From positions 124,001-188,000 of the forward strand of contig NZ_QGDO01000001.1 in assembly GCF_003149185.1 (NCBI RefSeq): a stretch of DNA of 64,000 bases, given 5' to 3'. This stretch comes from Sediminitomix flava. Its GTDB lineage: Bacteria; Bacteroidota; Bacteroidia; Cytophagales; Flammeovirgaceae. Below are positions 8,602 to 17,118 of this stretch, piece by piece. A program made the position numbers and the translations under genes. Below the pieces are notes generated by a model. That model was not told the origin of the DNA. It did no database searches and saw nothing but the letters and a program-made list of their open reading frames with translations. Every line of letters begins with the position of its first letter. Within the stretch, counting starts at the first letter, position 1.

Positions 8602-9300
8602 TTAATTCTTCTCAAAAACCTGAATCACTGCTTCTCTAAAGCTTTTACTGACAGGAAGCATCTCGTTTTCTATTTCTACAAATTCTCTATTCAGAGCAAT
8701 AACATGATCCATATTCACGATAAAAGAACGATGTATTCGTAAGAATTGTGAAGGCAAACGTTCTTCCATATTCCCTATAGTTTCTTTGGTTTTTAGGGTA
8801 TTTCCATCCTTGAGATGAACGATCAAATAATCCGCTTGACTCTCTATATAAGTCACAAATTTGAAGTCCGTTTTATAATGCTTTCGATCTGATCTGATAA
8901 AAAGATAATCTTCTTTCAATTGTTGAACTTCTTTCGCTTGAGGATTAAAAGCCTCAAACTTCTGCAATGCCAATTTAAATCGATCAATAGAAACGGGTTT
9001 TAAAAGATAATCAACCACGTTCAAATCATAGCCCTCAATCGCATAATCTCTATGTGCAGAAATAATGATAACTTTCGGTGGTTGAGCCAATGAACGAAGA
9101 AAATCTAAACCTGAAATTTCTGGCATTTCAATATCTAAGAAAATGAGATCAACTTCATGTTTCATTACCTCAGCAAATCCACTTTTAGCATCTGAAGCCT
9201 CTCCTATCACTTCATATCCGTCTACTTGTGAAAGGAAATTCTTTGTGATTCTCCTAGAAATAGGTTCATCATCGATCACTAATACTTTATATACTCCCAT
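8602..9300 (-). CDS. LytTR-family response regulator
   Basis: A 232-residue response regulator: receiver domain at 1-120 with acidic pocket Asp10-Asp11, phospho-acceptor Asp56 in FLDIEMPEISG and the LLKPVS lysine, then a LytTR DNA-binding domain from about residue 125 (FVTYIESQADYLIVHL, FLRIHRSFIVNMDHV). LytTR proteins bind DNA as beta-strand intercalators and activate envelope, motility or transport genes. It starts 1 base after the stop of the LytS-type kinase, so the pair is co-transcribed and co-translated. The target is not shown; the divergent ExbB-like gene across the shared upstream region is a candidate. Confidence 0.93.
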   Translation of the reverse strand: MGVYKVLVIDDEPISRRITKNFLSQVDGYEVIGEASDAKSGFAEVMKHEVDLIFLDIEMPEISGLDFLRSLAQPPKVIIISAHRDYAIEGYDLNVVDYLLKPVSIDRFKLALQKFEAFNPQAKEVQQLKEDYLFIRSDRKHYKTDFKFVTYIESQADYLIVHLKDGNTLKTKETIGNMEERLPSQFLRIHRSFIVNMDHVIALNREFVEIENEMLPVSKSFREAVIQVFEKN

Positions 9301-9301
9301 A

Positions 9302-10357
9302 TTATAATTCTATTTGAAGTTCTATCTGATACATTTCCTCTGTTTCTCTAATTTCCAACGAATGCCTTTCTGGGTAACACAACGCTAAACGTTTTCTCAA
9401 ATTGACTAGACCTGTTCCCTTATTCGTATTTTCTTTCACTTCTTGTGGTTTACTATTTACTACCAAAAATGAAAAAGTTGAAATTGAGAAGTCAGTTTTA
9501 ATCTTTAGAAAAGCTTGTTCACTTGTAGACTTGATCCCGTGTTTAAATGCATTTTCCACCATAGGAAAAAGTAGGAATGGTATGATCTGAATATCTAATT
9601 TTTCATCTCCGAAATTCAAGTCCAACTCCAAGCGATCGTCAAAACGAAGCCGTTCCAAATCTATATACTGATTCAAAACTTCTACCTCTTTTGATAATGC
9701 TACCTTCCCCTCTTTAGACTGATAAACCAAATAATCTAAGAGACCACTCAATTGTAATAAAATATGTGGTAACTCATCTGATTTCTCAATCGCTAATCCA
9801 TAAATATTATTGAGTGTATTAAATAAAAAATGCGGATGAATCTGATCTTTTAGTGTATTTAATTCTAACTCTTTTAATTGTAACTCGATCTCCAACTTCT
9901 CTTTTTCCAACTGATGAATCTGATCTTTTTTCTTCTGATTTTCCTTTACATAATTTAGGCTAGAGTACATTGTTGCTATAAAGATTTGAACAAACCAAAG
10001 TACCGAAACATCATTTATGATTGGATTCATTTTATTATATTCTAAGTCCGCTAACAAAATGAAAAATATGAGAATGATCACGATCTGTACAAAACTACTG
10101 ACAACAATTGCATAGAATAAGTATAAGCCAAATCGCCAATACCTTCTCTCAATGAGATATTTCTGAATCAATACAACATTTAGATAATAGGTAAATGCAA
10201 TTGTGAAAGGCAACCATACAATACAAAAGACAAAAGTGTTGAAGTAGTCTTGGTGAAAATGTCCTAAAAATAGACAAATGATAATGAGCATACTCCCCCA
10301 AAAACTCAGCTCAAAGAGCATTCTACTAGCTATTGTCTTTTTGATAAATTGATTCAT
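9302..10357 (-). CDS. LytS/YehU-type sensor histidine kinase
   Basis: A 351-residue His_kinase (PF06580) protein. About four membrane segments occupy residues 12-130 (for example MLIIICLFLG, FVFCIVWLPFTIAFTYY, IVIILIFFILL), with little loop outside, so it probably senses within the membrane. A charged coiled coil (about 138-172) leads to DQIHPHFLFNTLNN with phospho-acceptor His176, and an ATP-binding domain with PMVENAFKHGI and a GTGLVNLRKRL glycine box closes it. It is the partner of the LytTR regulator one base downstream. Confidence 0.93.
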   Translation of the reverse strand: MNQFIKKTIASRMLFELSFWGSMLIIICLFLGHFHQDYFNTFVFCIVWLPFTIAFTYYLNVVLIQKYLIERRYWRFGLYLFYAIVVSSFVQIVIILIFFILLADLEYNKMNPIINDVSVLWFVQIFIATMYSSLNYVKENQKKKDQIHQLEKEKLEIELQLKELELNTLKDQIHPHFLFNTLNNIYGLAIEKSDELPHILLQLSGLLDYLVYQSKEGKVALSKEVEVLNQYIDLERLRFDDRLELDLNFGDEKLDIQIIPFLLFPMVENAFKHGIKSTSEQAFLKIKTDFSISTFSFLVVNSKPQEVKENTNKGTGLVNLRKRLALCYPERHSLEIRETEEMYQIELQIEL

Positions 10358-10593
10358 ACTTCAAAATTTATAAAAATATACTTCCCAACTACCAAGTATC
10401 GATTAAATCCACGTTTTTGTCGAAATAAAGTTGAAAAGAAGCGACTTCAAGTCTTCATATCAAAATAATCATATCTTAGAGAAATGAAAGAGCTATTCTT
10501 CGACAGATTTCGTGCATTTATCGATCATCAATAAATATGGAAAACTAGCCTACTAAGTTTGAAGTAATTCATCAACTTAAACCTTTTATAACT

Positions 10594-10971
10594 ATGCAAT
10601 GGTTTTTAAACTTCTATTCAAACGGCGGTAGCCTATTTATGACATTTGTAACTATTCCTGGAGTGCTGATGCTTGTCTGTGCAGTATTCAAGGCCTTAAA
10701 AATGTCTAACAAGTTTGCTCCTATTCAAAAATCAGAAAAGCTGATTAAAGAGTTGTCTTTACTTGCTCTAATGATGGGGATTTTTGGACAACTAATCGGT
10801 CTTTATGGAGCATTTGAAGCTATCGAAGCTGCTGGAGGAGTCTCAATGAGTTTGTTGGCAGCAGGATTAAAAATCTCCTCACATACTACTTTGTATGGCT
10901 TTTTGTACTTTGTACTGGGCAGAATTGCTTTAGTATATTTTGCCTACACAGACAGTATTGAAGAAAAGTAA
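10594..10971 (+). CDS. Short MotA/TolQ/ExbB-like membrane protein
   Basis: A 125-residue protein with about three hydrophobic segments (residues 14-32, 50-72, 95-118). The stretch LMMGIFGQLIGLYGAFEAI followed by GVSMSLLAAGLKISSHTTLYG resembles the conserved channel region of MotA/TolQ/ExbB proteins, where a GxxGTVxGMxxAF helix and an ALxTTxxGL helix line the proton path. It is about half the usual ExbB length and lacks the long cytoplasmic arm, and no ExbD/TolR partner is adjacent. It may be a stand-alone pore-like component or a degenerate member. It is divergent from the LytS/LytTR pair and has its own strong terminator, which argues for a real gene. Function is inferred from motif similarity only. 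Confidence 0.65.
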   Translation: MQWFLNFYSNGGSLFMTFVTIPGVLMLVCAVFKALKMSNKFAPIQKSEKLIKELSLLALMMGIFGQLIGLYGAFEAIEAAGGVSMSLLAAGLKISSHTTLYGFLYFVLGRIALVYFAYTDSIEEK

Positions 10972-10977
10972 AAATGA

Positions 10978-11011
10978 AAAATCGACAATCACTTCCTTGA
11001 TTGTCGATTTT
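10978..11011 (+). terminator. Rho-independent terminator of the ExbB-like gene
   Basis: A 14-base stem AAAATCGACAATCA (10978-10991) and TGATTGTCGATTTT (10998-11011) with loop CTTCCT, followed by CTTTTT. It begins seven bases after the stop codon. Confidence 0.9.
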
Positions 11012-11087
11012 CTTTTTGTGCTAAAAAGATTGACAGCATAATAGAAATCAGCAAACTTCATTCAGAACACAACCTTTTATTAGCCCA

Positions 11088-11999
11088 TTATTTTGTGAGT
11101 TCGTGGAAAGCTTCTTCCAATGAAATTTTCTCTTTTCTCATTTCAAGAATAATAATCCCTTTCTCTACAGCCTTCTGGAAAATGGCTACACGCACATCTT
11201 CACCTTCTTGCTCAGCAAAATCCAAAATGTATTTGTGATCTTCTAGTTTATGGATTTCTTCCAATGATGGTAGTTCATGGAAATATTCTCCTGTAGGAGC
11301 TGTAGCAAACTCTAAATGGATTTGAGTATACTGCTTTCCTAAATATTGCAATTCATCAACTCCTTGATCAGCAACCATATTTCCCTTATTCAAGATGATT
11401 ACGCGCTGACAGAGTGCTTGAACCTCTTGCATGATATGTGTAGAAAGCATTACTGTTTTCTCTTGACTTACCTCCTTAATTATATTGCGGACTTCAGTCA
11501 ATTGATTAGGATCTAGACCTGTGGTTGGTTCATCTAAAATCAGTACTTCGGGGTCATGAATGAGTGTTTGAGCAAGACCTACACGCTGACGATAACCTTT
11601 AGAAAGTGTTCCAATTTTCTTATTCTGCTCACGTTCTAGACCTACTAAAGATACCATTTCAGATACTTTAGCCTTTCTATTTTTCACCTTATACATACTT
11701 GCCATATACCTGAGATATTCATGGACATACATATCAAGGTATAAAGGGTTATGTTCTGGAAGATAGCCAATTTTTTGTCTTACCTCTATCGGATTTTTCA
11801 CAACATCCAATCCACAAACCTCAATTGAACCAGAAGTTGGAGGAATGAAACAGGTAGCTATTTTCATTGTCGTAGATTTACCAGCACCGTTTGGCCCTAG
11901 AAAACCCAAGATTTCACCTTTCTTTGCTTCAAATGAAATATCGTTTACAGCTATCTGCTCTCCGTATTTTTTAGTAAGATTTTTGACTCTAATTCCCAT
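11088..11999 (-). CDS. gldA: Gliding-motility-type ABC transporter ATP-binding protein GldA
   Basis: A 303-residue ABC ATPase: Walker A GPNGAGKST near residue 38, Q-loop region IGYLPEHNPLY, signature LSKGYRQRVGL, Walker B VLILDEPTTGLDP and switch STHIMQEV. Length and the GYLPEHNPLY/TLSKGYRQR forms match GldA, which with GldF and GldG forms an ABC transporter needed for gliding in Flavobacterium. GldF and GldG are not in this window, and in most Bacteroidota gldA is encoded apart from them. A general DrrA/CcmA-like exporter ATPase is the alternative. It lies downstream of fabH on the same strand but behind a terminator. Confidence 0.85.
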   Translation of the reverse strand: MGIRVKNLTKKYGEQIAVNDISFEAKKGEILGFLGPNGAGKSTTMKIATCFIPPTSGSIEVCGLDVVKNPIEVRQKIGYLPEHNPLYLDMYVHEYLRYMASMYKVKNRKAKVSEMVSLVGLEREQNKKIGTLSKGYRQRVGLAQTLIHDPEVLILDEPTTGLDPNQLTEVRNIIKEVSQEKTVMLSTHIMQEVQALCQRVIILNKGNMVADQGVDELQYLGKQYTQIHLEFATAPTGEYFHELPSLEEIHKLEDHKYILDFAEQEGEDVRVAIFQKAVEKGIIILEMRKEKISLEEAFHELTK

Positions 12000-12029
12000 T
12001 ACAATCCTTCAATTAGTGTATAAAGAAAA

Positions 12030-12057
12030 TGGCAGAAGACCATTCAATCTTCTGCCA
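12030..12057 (-). terminator. Terminator of fabH
   Basis: TGGCAGAAGA (12030-12039) pairs with TCTTCTGCCA (12048-12057). Read on the minus strand, it lies 33 bases after the fabH stop and is followed by TTTTCTTT, separating fabH from gldA. Confidence 0.8.
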
Positions 12058-12089
12058 AATTTATAGTATTTTACTGAATTGTTCGATGT

Positions 12090-13097
12090 TTACCAACGAA
12101 TCAATGCACTTGCCCAAGTAAATCCACTACCAAAAGCAGCTAAACACAATAGATCACCTTCTTTTACTCTGCCTTCTTTGTAAGCATTGTAAAGTGCCAT
12201 TGGAATAGAAGCGGCAGTTGTATTACCATATTTAGTAATAGTATTTACTACTTTCTCATTCGGGAAGCCCATCTTTTTCTGGATGAACTGTGTGATACGC
12301 ATGTTTGCTTGGTGAGGAACTAATAGGTCAATATCCTCTGGTGAAAGGTTATTTGTTTTCAATGCCTCCCAGATTACTTCTTGGAATCTTACTACAGCAT
12401 TTTTGAATACAAACTGACCGTCCATTACAGGCCATGCCGAACCACCTGGTTCAAACATTTCAGCGTTATATTTTGGATCTTCACTTGCACTAGGATCAAT
12501 TACAGCTAATTTCTCAGCAAACTCTCCTTCACTGTGCATATGTGTCGATAAAATTCCTTTTCCTTGTTCTTCTGTAGCAGTCAATACAGCCGCACCTGCT
12601 CCATCACCAAATAGAACCGTTACATGACGACCGTGATCAGAGAAATCCAAACCTGTAGAGTGAATCTCTGCTCCCACTACAAGAACATTTTTGTACATTC
12701 CTGTTTTGATATATTGGTCAGCAATTGAAAGACCATATACAAAACCAGAACATTGCGCTCTAACATCGATAGCAGCTACATTACGAAAACCTAGTTCTCT
12801 TTGCAACAAAACTCCCGAACCAGGAAAAACATAGTCAGGACTCAAAGTTGCATACACAATTAGATCTATATCTTCTGGAGTCATTCCTGCCATGTCCAAA
12901 GCCTCTTGTGAAGCTCTAGCCCCCATGATATAGTTTCTCTCTCCTTTTTCATTTATATCAGCATATCTTCTCTGCTTGATACCACTTCTTTCTTGAATCC
13001 ACTCATCAGAGGTATTCACAAGCTTAGAGAGATCATCGTTAGTTACTACGTTTTCAGGTTCATATATACCTAAGCCAACGATCTTAGAACTTTTCAT
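12090..13097 (-). CDS. fabH: 3-oxoacyl-ACP synthase III (KASIII)
   Basis: A 335-residue thiolase-fold synthase. The active-site triad is present: Cys116 in RAQCSGFVYG, His in LVPHQANMR and Asn in YGNTTAASIPMAL. FabH condenses an acyl-CoA primer (acetyl-, isobutyryl- or isovaleryl-CoA) with malonyl-ACP to begin type II fatty acid synthesis; branched primers are common in Bacteroidota. The usual fatty acid cluster (plsX, rpmF) is not next to it, so it may be an extra FabH copy or a FabH-like synthase for another product. A TATATTTG -7-like element sits 13 bases before the ATG on the minus strand. Confidence 0.9.
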   Translation of the reverse strand: MKSSKIVGLGIYEPENVVTNDDLSKLVNTSDEWIQERSGIKQRRYADINEKGERNYIMGARASQEALDMAGMTPEDIDLIVYATLSPDYVFPGSGVLLQRELGFRNVAAIDVRAQCSGFVYGLSIADQYIKTGMYKNVLVVGAEIHSTGLDFSDHGRHVTVLFGDGAGAAVLTATEEQGKGILSTHMHSEGEFAEKLAVIDPSASEDPKYNAEMFEPGGSAWPVMDGQFVFKNAVVRFQEVIWEALKTNNLSPEDIDLLVPHQANMRITQFIQKKMGFPNEKVVNTITKYGNTTAASIPMALYNAYKEGRVKEGDLLCLAAFGSGFTWASALIRW

Positions 13098-13109
13098 ATC
13101 CTATCTATT

Positions 13110-13117
13110 CAAATATA
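13110..13117 (-). promoter_or_regulatory. Possible -7 element before fabH
   Basis: Read on the minus strand this is TATATTTG, an exact TAnnTTTG match, 13 bases before the fabH ATG, which would leave a very short leader. No TTG element lies at the standard distance. Confidence 0.35.
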
Positions 13118-13208
13118 TCAAATGTAAAAAATCCACTAAATATAAGAGGATTATAAGACTATTTAAAGAATTATTAGACTCATCTAGAAGTTCCATTGCT
13201 AGAAAACA

Positions 13209-13240
13209 AGTATTTACTCATTGTTATTCGCGTAAATACT
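13209..13240 (-). terminator. Possible terminator of the large kinase gene
   Basis: AGTATTTAC (13209-13217) and GTAAATACT (13232-13240) form a 9-base inverted repeat with a 14-base loop, about 130 bases after the kinase stop on the minus strand. The stem is AT-rich and the following TTGTTTT is a poor T run, so an operator role is also possible. Confidence 0.4.
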
Positions 13241-13368
13241 CATGTCATTAACATTGAAAACATTAATCAACAGTTATAGTAAACTACTGATAATAAAAAA
13301 AATAAACATTGGATAAAGTTTAAATCCTACACTTCTAAAAAAGTCTGAATTCTGTATTTGTTAAAAGA

Positions 13369-16300
13369 TTATGAAACAATGAGATTTTCATTTAGTAAAG
13401 GAAGCTCCACAAAGAAACTTGTACCTACTCCAACCTCTGTTTCAAACCAAATATTACCATTCAGGTGCTCAATTCCACGTTTTGAAATAGCAAGACCAAT
13501 ACCCGAACCATACTCTTTTGTTGTAAAGTTGGGAACAAATATTTTTTGTTGATGCTCTTGCTCAATTCCTCTTCCATTATCTTTTACTTCTACCCTCACT
13601 TGATGCGCTTCTGTCACACGCATTTCAACATATATTTTTGGTCGTGTACCTTGTTCTACGGCTTGTATTCCATTGAGAATAATATTCGTGAAAATCCTAC
13701 CAAGTAATTTCCCATCTCCAATCACCCAAATTTTTTCTTCTGGGATTTCAAAATGAATATCTGCTTCTTCTTTAGAACGATGAAGTGCCATTACTTGCTT
13801 AAGGACAACCGTAATATCAATTTTTTCTTCTTTGGGAATTGGCATTTGAGCAAAAGATGAGAATGAAGTAGCAATGTCACTCAAAGTATCTACCTGAGTA
13901 AGCAACATGTTATACATTCTATTTACTCTCGGATTTTCTTCCTTTTGAGTTCTTTGAAGTTGCTGTATAGCCAATCGCATTGGGGTCAACGGATTCTTAA
14001 TCTCATGCGCTACTTGTCTTGCAATTTCACGCCAAGCACTTTCTTTTTGAGATCGAGCTAGAGCTACTTTACTTTGCTCAAGATTTACCAACATGCGGTT
14101 ATATTCATTGATAAGCAAACCAAATTCATCATTCGTATGATAATCGATAGGCTCATTTTTCTCACTCAAAGAAATCTTTTTAATCTTCTGAGTAATCAGC
14201 TCTAGAGGTGACACCAAAGATCTAAACATTAAATATGAGAACGGAATCAATGATAAAAATATAAGTGTTAGGAGTTTACTAATTATCGCTAAAACACTTA
14301 AAACCGTCTGATTCAATCTGAATTCTGATCTAAAAAATGGCATACTTACAATCCCTATCACATTTCCTGTAGATGCAGATCGAATAGAAGCAAAAGCAGT
14401 ATTGTAATTCAGGTTACCAATAGATTCAGATAAAAGTACTTTAGATTGTTTTAACTCTATTATTGAAGAATATGCTTTAGGATTTATGTAATCTGAAAGC
14501 ATAAATGCATCCAACAGATAAGGGTGACTAGCCTCAATAAATCTTCCTTTAGTATCATATAAATAAATATCAGAGCCAAGAATCCCTGCTAGAAGTTGAA
14601 GTTCTGTTCTAAGTTCGGACTCTGTCACTTCCCTATCCACATAACCATCCATCTTATCAGCAATACTTCTACTAATATCTTTTGCCTTGTCTTTATAGAC
14701 CGCTTTCATTTCTTCATTCATCCGATTGGATAGCACTGTAAGCACCACCCCTCCTATAATGATCATAGGGATGAAAAAAGCCAAATCTAAATAAAGCTGG
14801 ATTTTTGTGATAAAATTTGTCGTATACTGTTCTCCCTTCGTACTGATATTAAAAGCTAATAGCTTTGAAATAAAAATCACGAGTGAGAATAAAAACAAGA
14901 ATGAAAAACTAGATAGGAAGTCATCAAAAGAATATACTTGAGATGAAATGATTACCATGTTTCCATTTTGCTCTGGTAAACGATAATGAAGGTAACCATC
15001 AAGAGTTACACTCCTTCTCATCCAATCCGAATGCTCTTTAAAAGCAAAGTTCTTTATAAAATCTTTTGTATAAGTGAAATCTCCTTGGCTATAAACGAGG
15101 TTATCCGCTTGAAATACGGCATAAGAATATTCATGTCCTGAGTCGAAATATTTTTCTTCAACATTCATGGCTGCGAGTCCTGAATTGTTGTTTCTCCCGA
15201 CCATATTTAGCTCCATCAATAAATATCCAATCCGATTGCCCGATTCATCATCAACTCTCACATTCATGACATATCTTCGTATCCCATTCGCTAAGTCATT
15301 TTTGTAATAGATATTATTAAAATGAGTTACGGCATCTGATTCTATCAAGGGTTTAAGCATCGAACGTAAACTCATATTGGAGTTTAATGGAACACCTTTT
15401 TCATCAAAGAAATAATAAAGCACATCATACTGATTAAAGTATTGACGCAGTTTACGGTATCTAGAATTTGATTCTAGCTCGTTACGAACCTTTTCAATGT
15501 TCCTAAAATTCTTCTTAATGATCTTGTTTGCCTCTATCTCCTCTTTCAATCCGATAAGGTAATTCATCTCATACGGATTTCTATTCACTAGCGAATAAGC
15601 AAAACTTTCCTTCTTCTGAATATTTTCTTTGTCTACATACCAATAATTTGCATTTGCGCCAATTAAGGCACACACCATCGCACACAAACAGATATAGACC
15701 AAAGATTTTAAGTGATCTCTGTAAATGTTTTGAGGGAAGTTGAATAATACAGAAGCTAGAACATAAACAGCATTTGCACTGAATAGGATTAAGGTTAATT
15801 CCCCATCTCTCCAATGGAAAGTAAAGAACATAAAACTCACAATCAGTATAACAGAGCTAATCAAATAAAAGCCATTTAAAAGCTTATTGAGTAGCTTACT
15901 GACTGTATGCGTAATGAAGAAATAAATTCTGGCAAAGATCGCAAAGAGCAACATCAATTGCAGTGTTACATAATCAAAGCTTATCCCATGAAGCAGGTCA
16001 AGACTTGAATCTGACAACTGAAATGATATTTTCAGAATTTGAGTAAATGCGTAGGTAAATAGGAATGTAGATAAAACTAGTCCCCCTGATACAATGATTT
16101 TAGAAATATAAGAGAGCTGTAGTACACCTCTGATATTTATAAAGTAATTGAAGTTTCTGAATAAAAAGTAAAAATATACAGAACAACAGATGACACTAAT
16201 GATCAACTCTTGTAATGAACTATAAAATACCTGCCCCCAGAACAAAGAATAGATTGAATCTATTTTCCCACTTCCTAACCTGAAACTAATCCATAGGAAA

Positions 16301-17094
16301 GCAAACCTCATCAATACTGTAAAGAAAGTAAGAAGGAAAAAAGTAAGAAGTGTTTTACGTTGTTCTAATAACACATTCATGTGTATGGATACACTCACTG
16401 TACCATAACAGAATGCAATAATCATAAAAAAGTATACCAGCCATACATTTTCATAATACACATCATAAGAGTCACCTTTTTCAAGAGAAAACATATACTT
16501 ATGATGAGCATTATAAATTGGTAAACCAGCAGACTGATCTATTGTAAGTGAAATATTTCTAGACTCTGGAAATATATCCGAGTTTAAATATTCTTCAATA
16601 AATGATACATCTACCTTGGGGTCAATCTCTAAAGGAATTACAGCTACAAACTGGAAGTCATTGTTGAATAAGGTAAGTGCCGATTTTTTTACAAAATAAA
16701 TAACCTTCTGATACGAGATACACTTTTCTGTATAATAGCCTTTAATTGCACTATATGGCAATGAATAAGGGTTTACATTATTATTCCAAAAGACTAAATT
16801 TTGATTTTTATATATATAAAGCGCAGAATTATTGTCTCTTAAAAGGTCATTAAATCGAATTACTTCATCTTTCTTAATCTGTTCCTTTAAGTGGTTCAGA
16901 TCATATTCTACCTTAGATGAAGCCTGTTTAAGATTGTCTTCAACTCTATCTGCATAATTTCTTAAGTCAGATGAGTAAAAGAAGAAAAACTGTAAACTTA
17001 TTGAAATAATGAACGCGACAATAGAAATCAAAAATGAGTGATTTCTCTTTTTGATTCTGTCTTTTATATAAAATGGATAGAAAAGCATCCTCAT
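13369..17094 (-). CDS. Very large NtrY-like membrane sensor histidine kinase
   Basis: At 1241 residues this is far longer than a typical NtrY (about 700-770). One N-terminal membrane helix (about 22-40) precedes an exported region. A multi-helix block of about eight segments lies between roughly 210 and 490, followed by a second exported region. Two more helices (about 720-785), a third exported region (about 790-920) and a final helix come next. A HAMP domain (LVSPLELITQKIKKISL) leads to a HisKA domain with His1030 in REIARQVAHEIKNPLTPMRL, the NtrY-type H-box. A complete ATPase domain ends it (NIILNGIQAVEQG, DNGRGIEQ, GSGIGLAIS). No response regulator is adjacent; the gene follows an M64 peptidase by 24 bases. 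Confidence 0.88.
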   Translation of the reverse strand: MRMLFYPFYIKDRIKKRNHSFLISIVAFIISISLQFFFFYSSDLRNYADRVEDNLKQASSKVEYDLNHLKEQIKKDEVIRFNDLLRDNNSALYIYKNQNLVFWNNNVNPYSLPYSAIKGYYTEKCISYQKVIYFVKKSALTLFNNDFQFVAVIPLEIDPKVDVSFIEEYLNSDIFPESRNISLTIDQSAGLPIYNAHHKYMFSLEKGDSYDVYYENVWLVYFFMIIAFCYGTVSVSIHMNVLLEQRKTLLTFFLLTFFTVLMRFAFLWISFRLGSGKIDSIYSLFWGQVFYSSLQELIISVICCSVYFYFLFRNFNYFINIRGVLQLSYISKIIVSGGLVLSTFLFTYAFTQILKISFQLSDSSLDLLHGISFDYVTLQLMLLFAIFARIYFFITHTVSKLLNKLLNGFYLISSVILIVSFMFFTFHWRDGELTLILFSANAVYVLASVLFNFPQNIYRDHLKSLVYICLCAMVCALIGANANYWYVDKENIQKKESFAYSLVNRNPYEMNYLIGLKEEIEANKIIKKNFRNIEKVRNELESNSRYRKLRQYFNQYDVLYYFFDEKGVPLNSNMSLRSMLKPLIESDAVTHFNNIYYKNDLANGIRRYVMNVRVDDESGNRIGYLLMELNMVGRNNNSGLAAMNVEEKYFDSGHEYSYAVFQADNLVYSQGDFTYTKDFIKNFAFKEHSDWMRRSVTLDGYLHYRLPEQNGNMVIISSQVYSFDDFLSSFSFLFLFSLVIFISKLLAFNISTKGEQYTTNFITKIQLYLDLAFFIPMIIIGGVVLTVLSNRMNEEMKAVYKDKAKDISRSIADKMDGYVDREVTESELRTELQLLAGILGSDIYLYDTKGRFIEASHPYLLDAFMLSDYINPKAYSSIIELKQSKVLLSESIGNLNYNTAFASIRSASTGNVIGIVSMPFFRSEFRLNQTVLSVLAIISKLLTLIFLSLIPFSYLMFRSLVSPLELITQKIKKISLSEKNEPIDYHTNDEFGLLINEYNRMLVNLEQSKVALARSQKESAWREIARQVAHEIKNPLTPMRLAIQQLQRTQKEENPRVNRMYNMLLTQVDTLSDIATSFSSFAQMPIPKEEKIDITVVLKQVMALHRSKEEADIHFEIPEEKIWVIGDGKLLGRIFTNIILNGIQAVEQGTRPKIYVEMRVTEAHQVRVEVKDNGRGIEQEHQQKIFVPNFTTKEYGSGIGLAISKRGIEHLNGNIWFETEVGVGTSFFVELPLLNENLIVS

Positions 17095-17118
17095 AGAAGG
17101 AACATCTAAATGAAAAAA

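Noticed and set aside
10554-10561. TAAGTTTG as a -7 element before the ExbB-like gene
   Set aside because: It fits TAnnTTTG and has a suitable distance to the ATG, but no -33 element is present and such octamers arise often by chance here.
13358-13552. Plus-strand open frame opposite the end of the large kinase gene
   Set aside because: It lies antisense to a conserved ATPase domain and shows no domain or signal; a shadow of the real gene.
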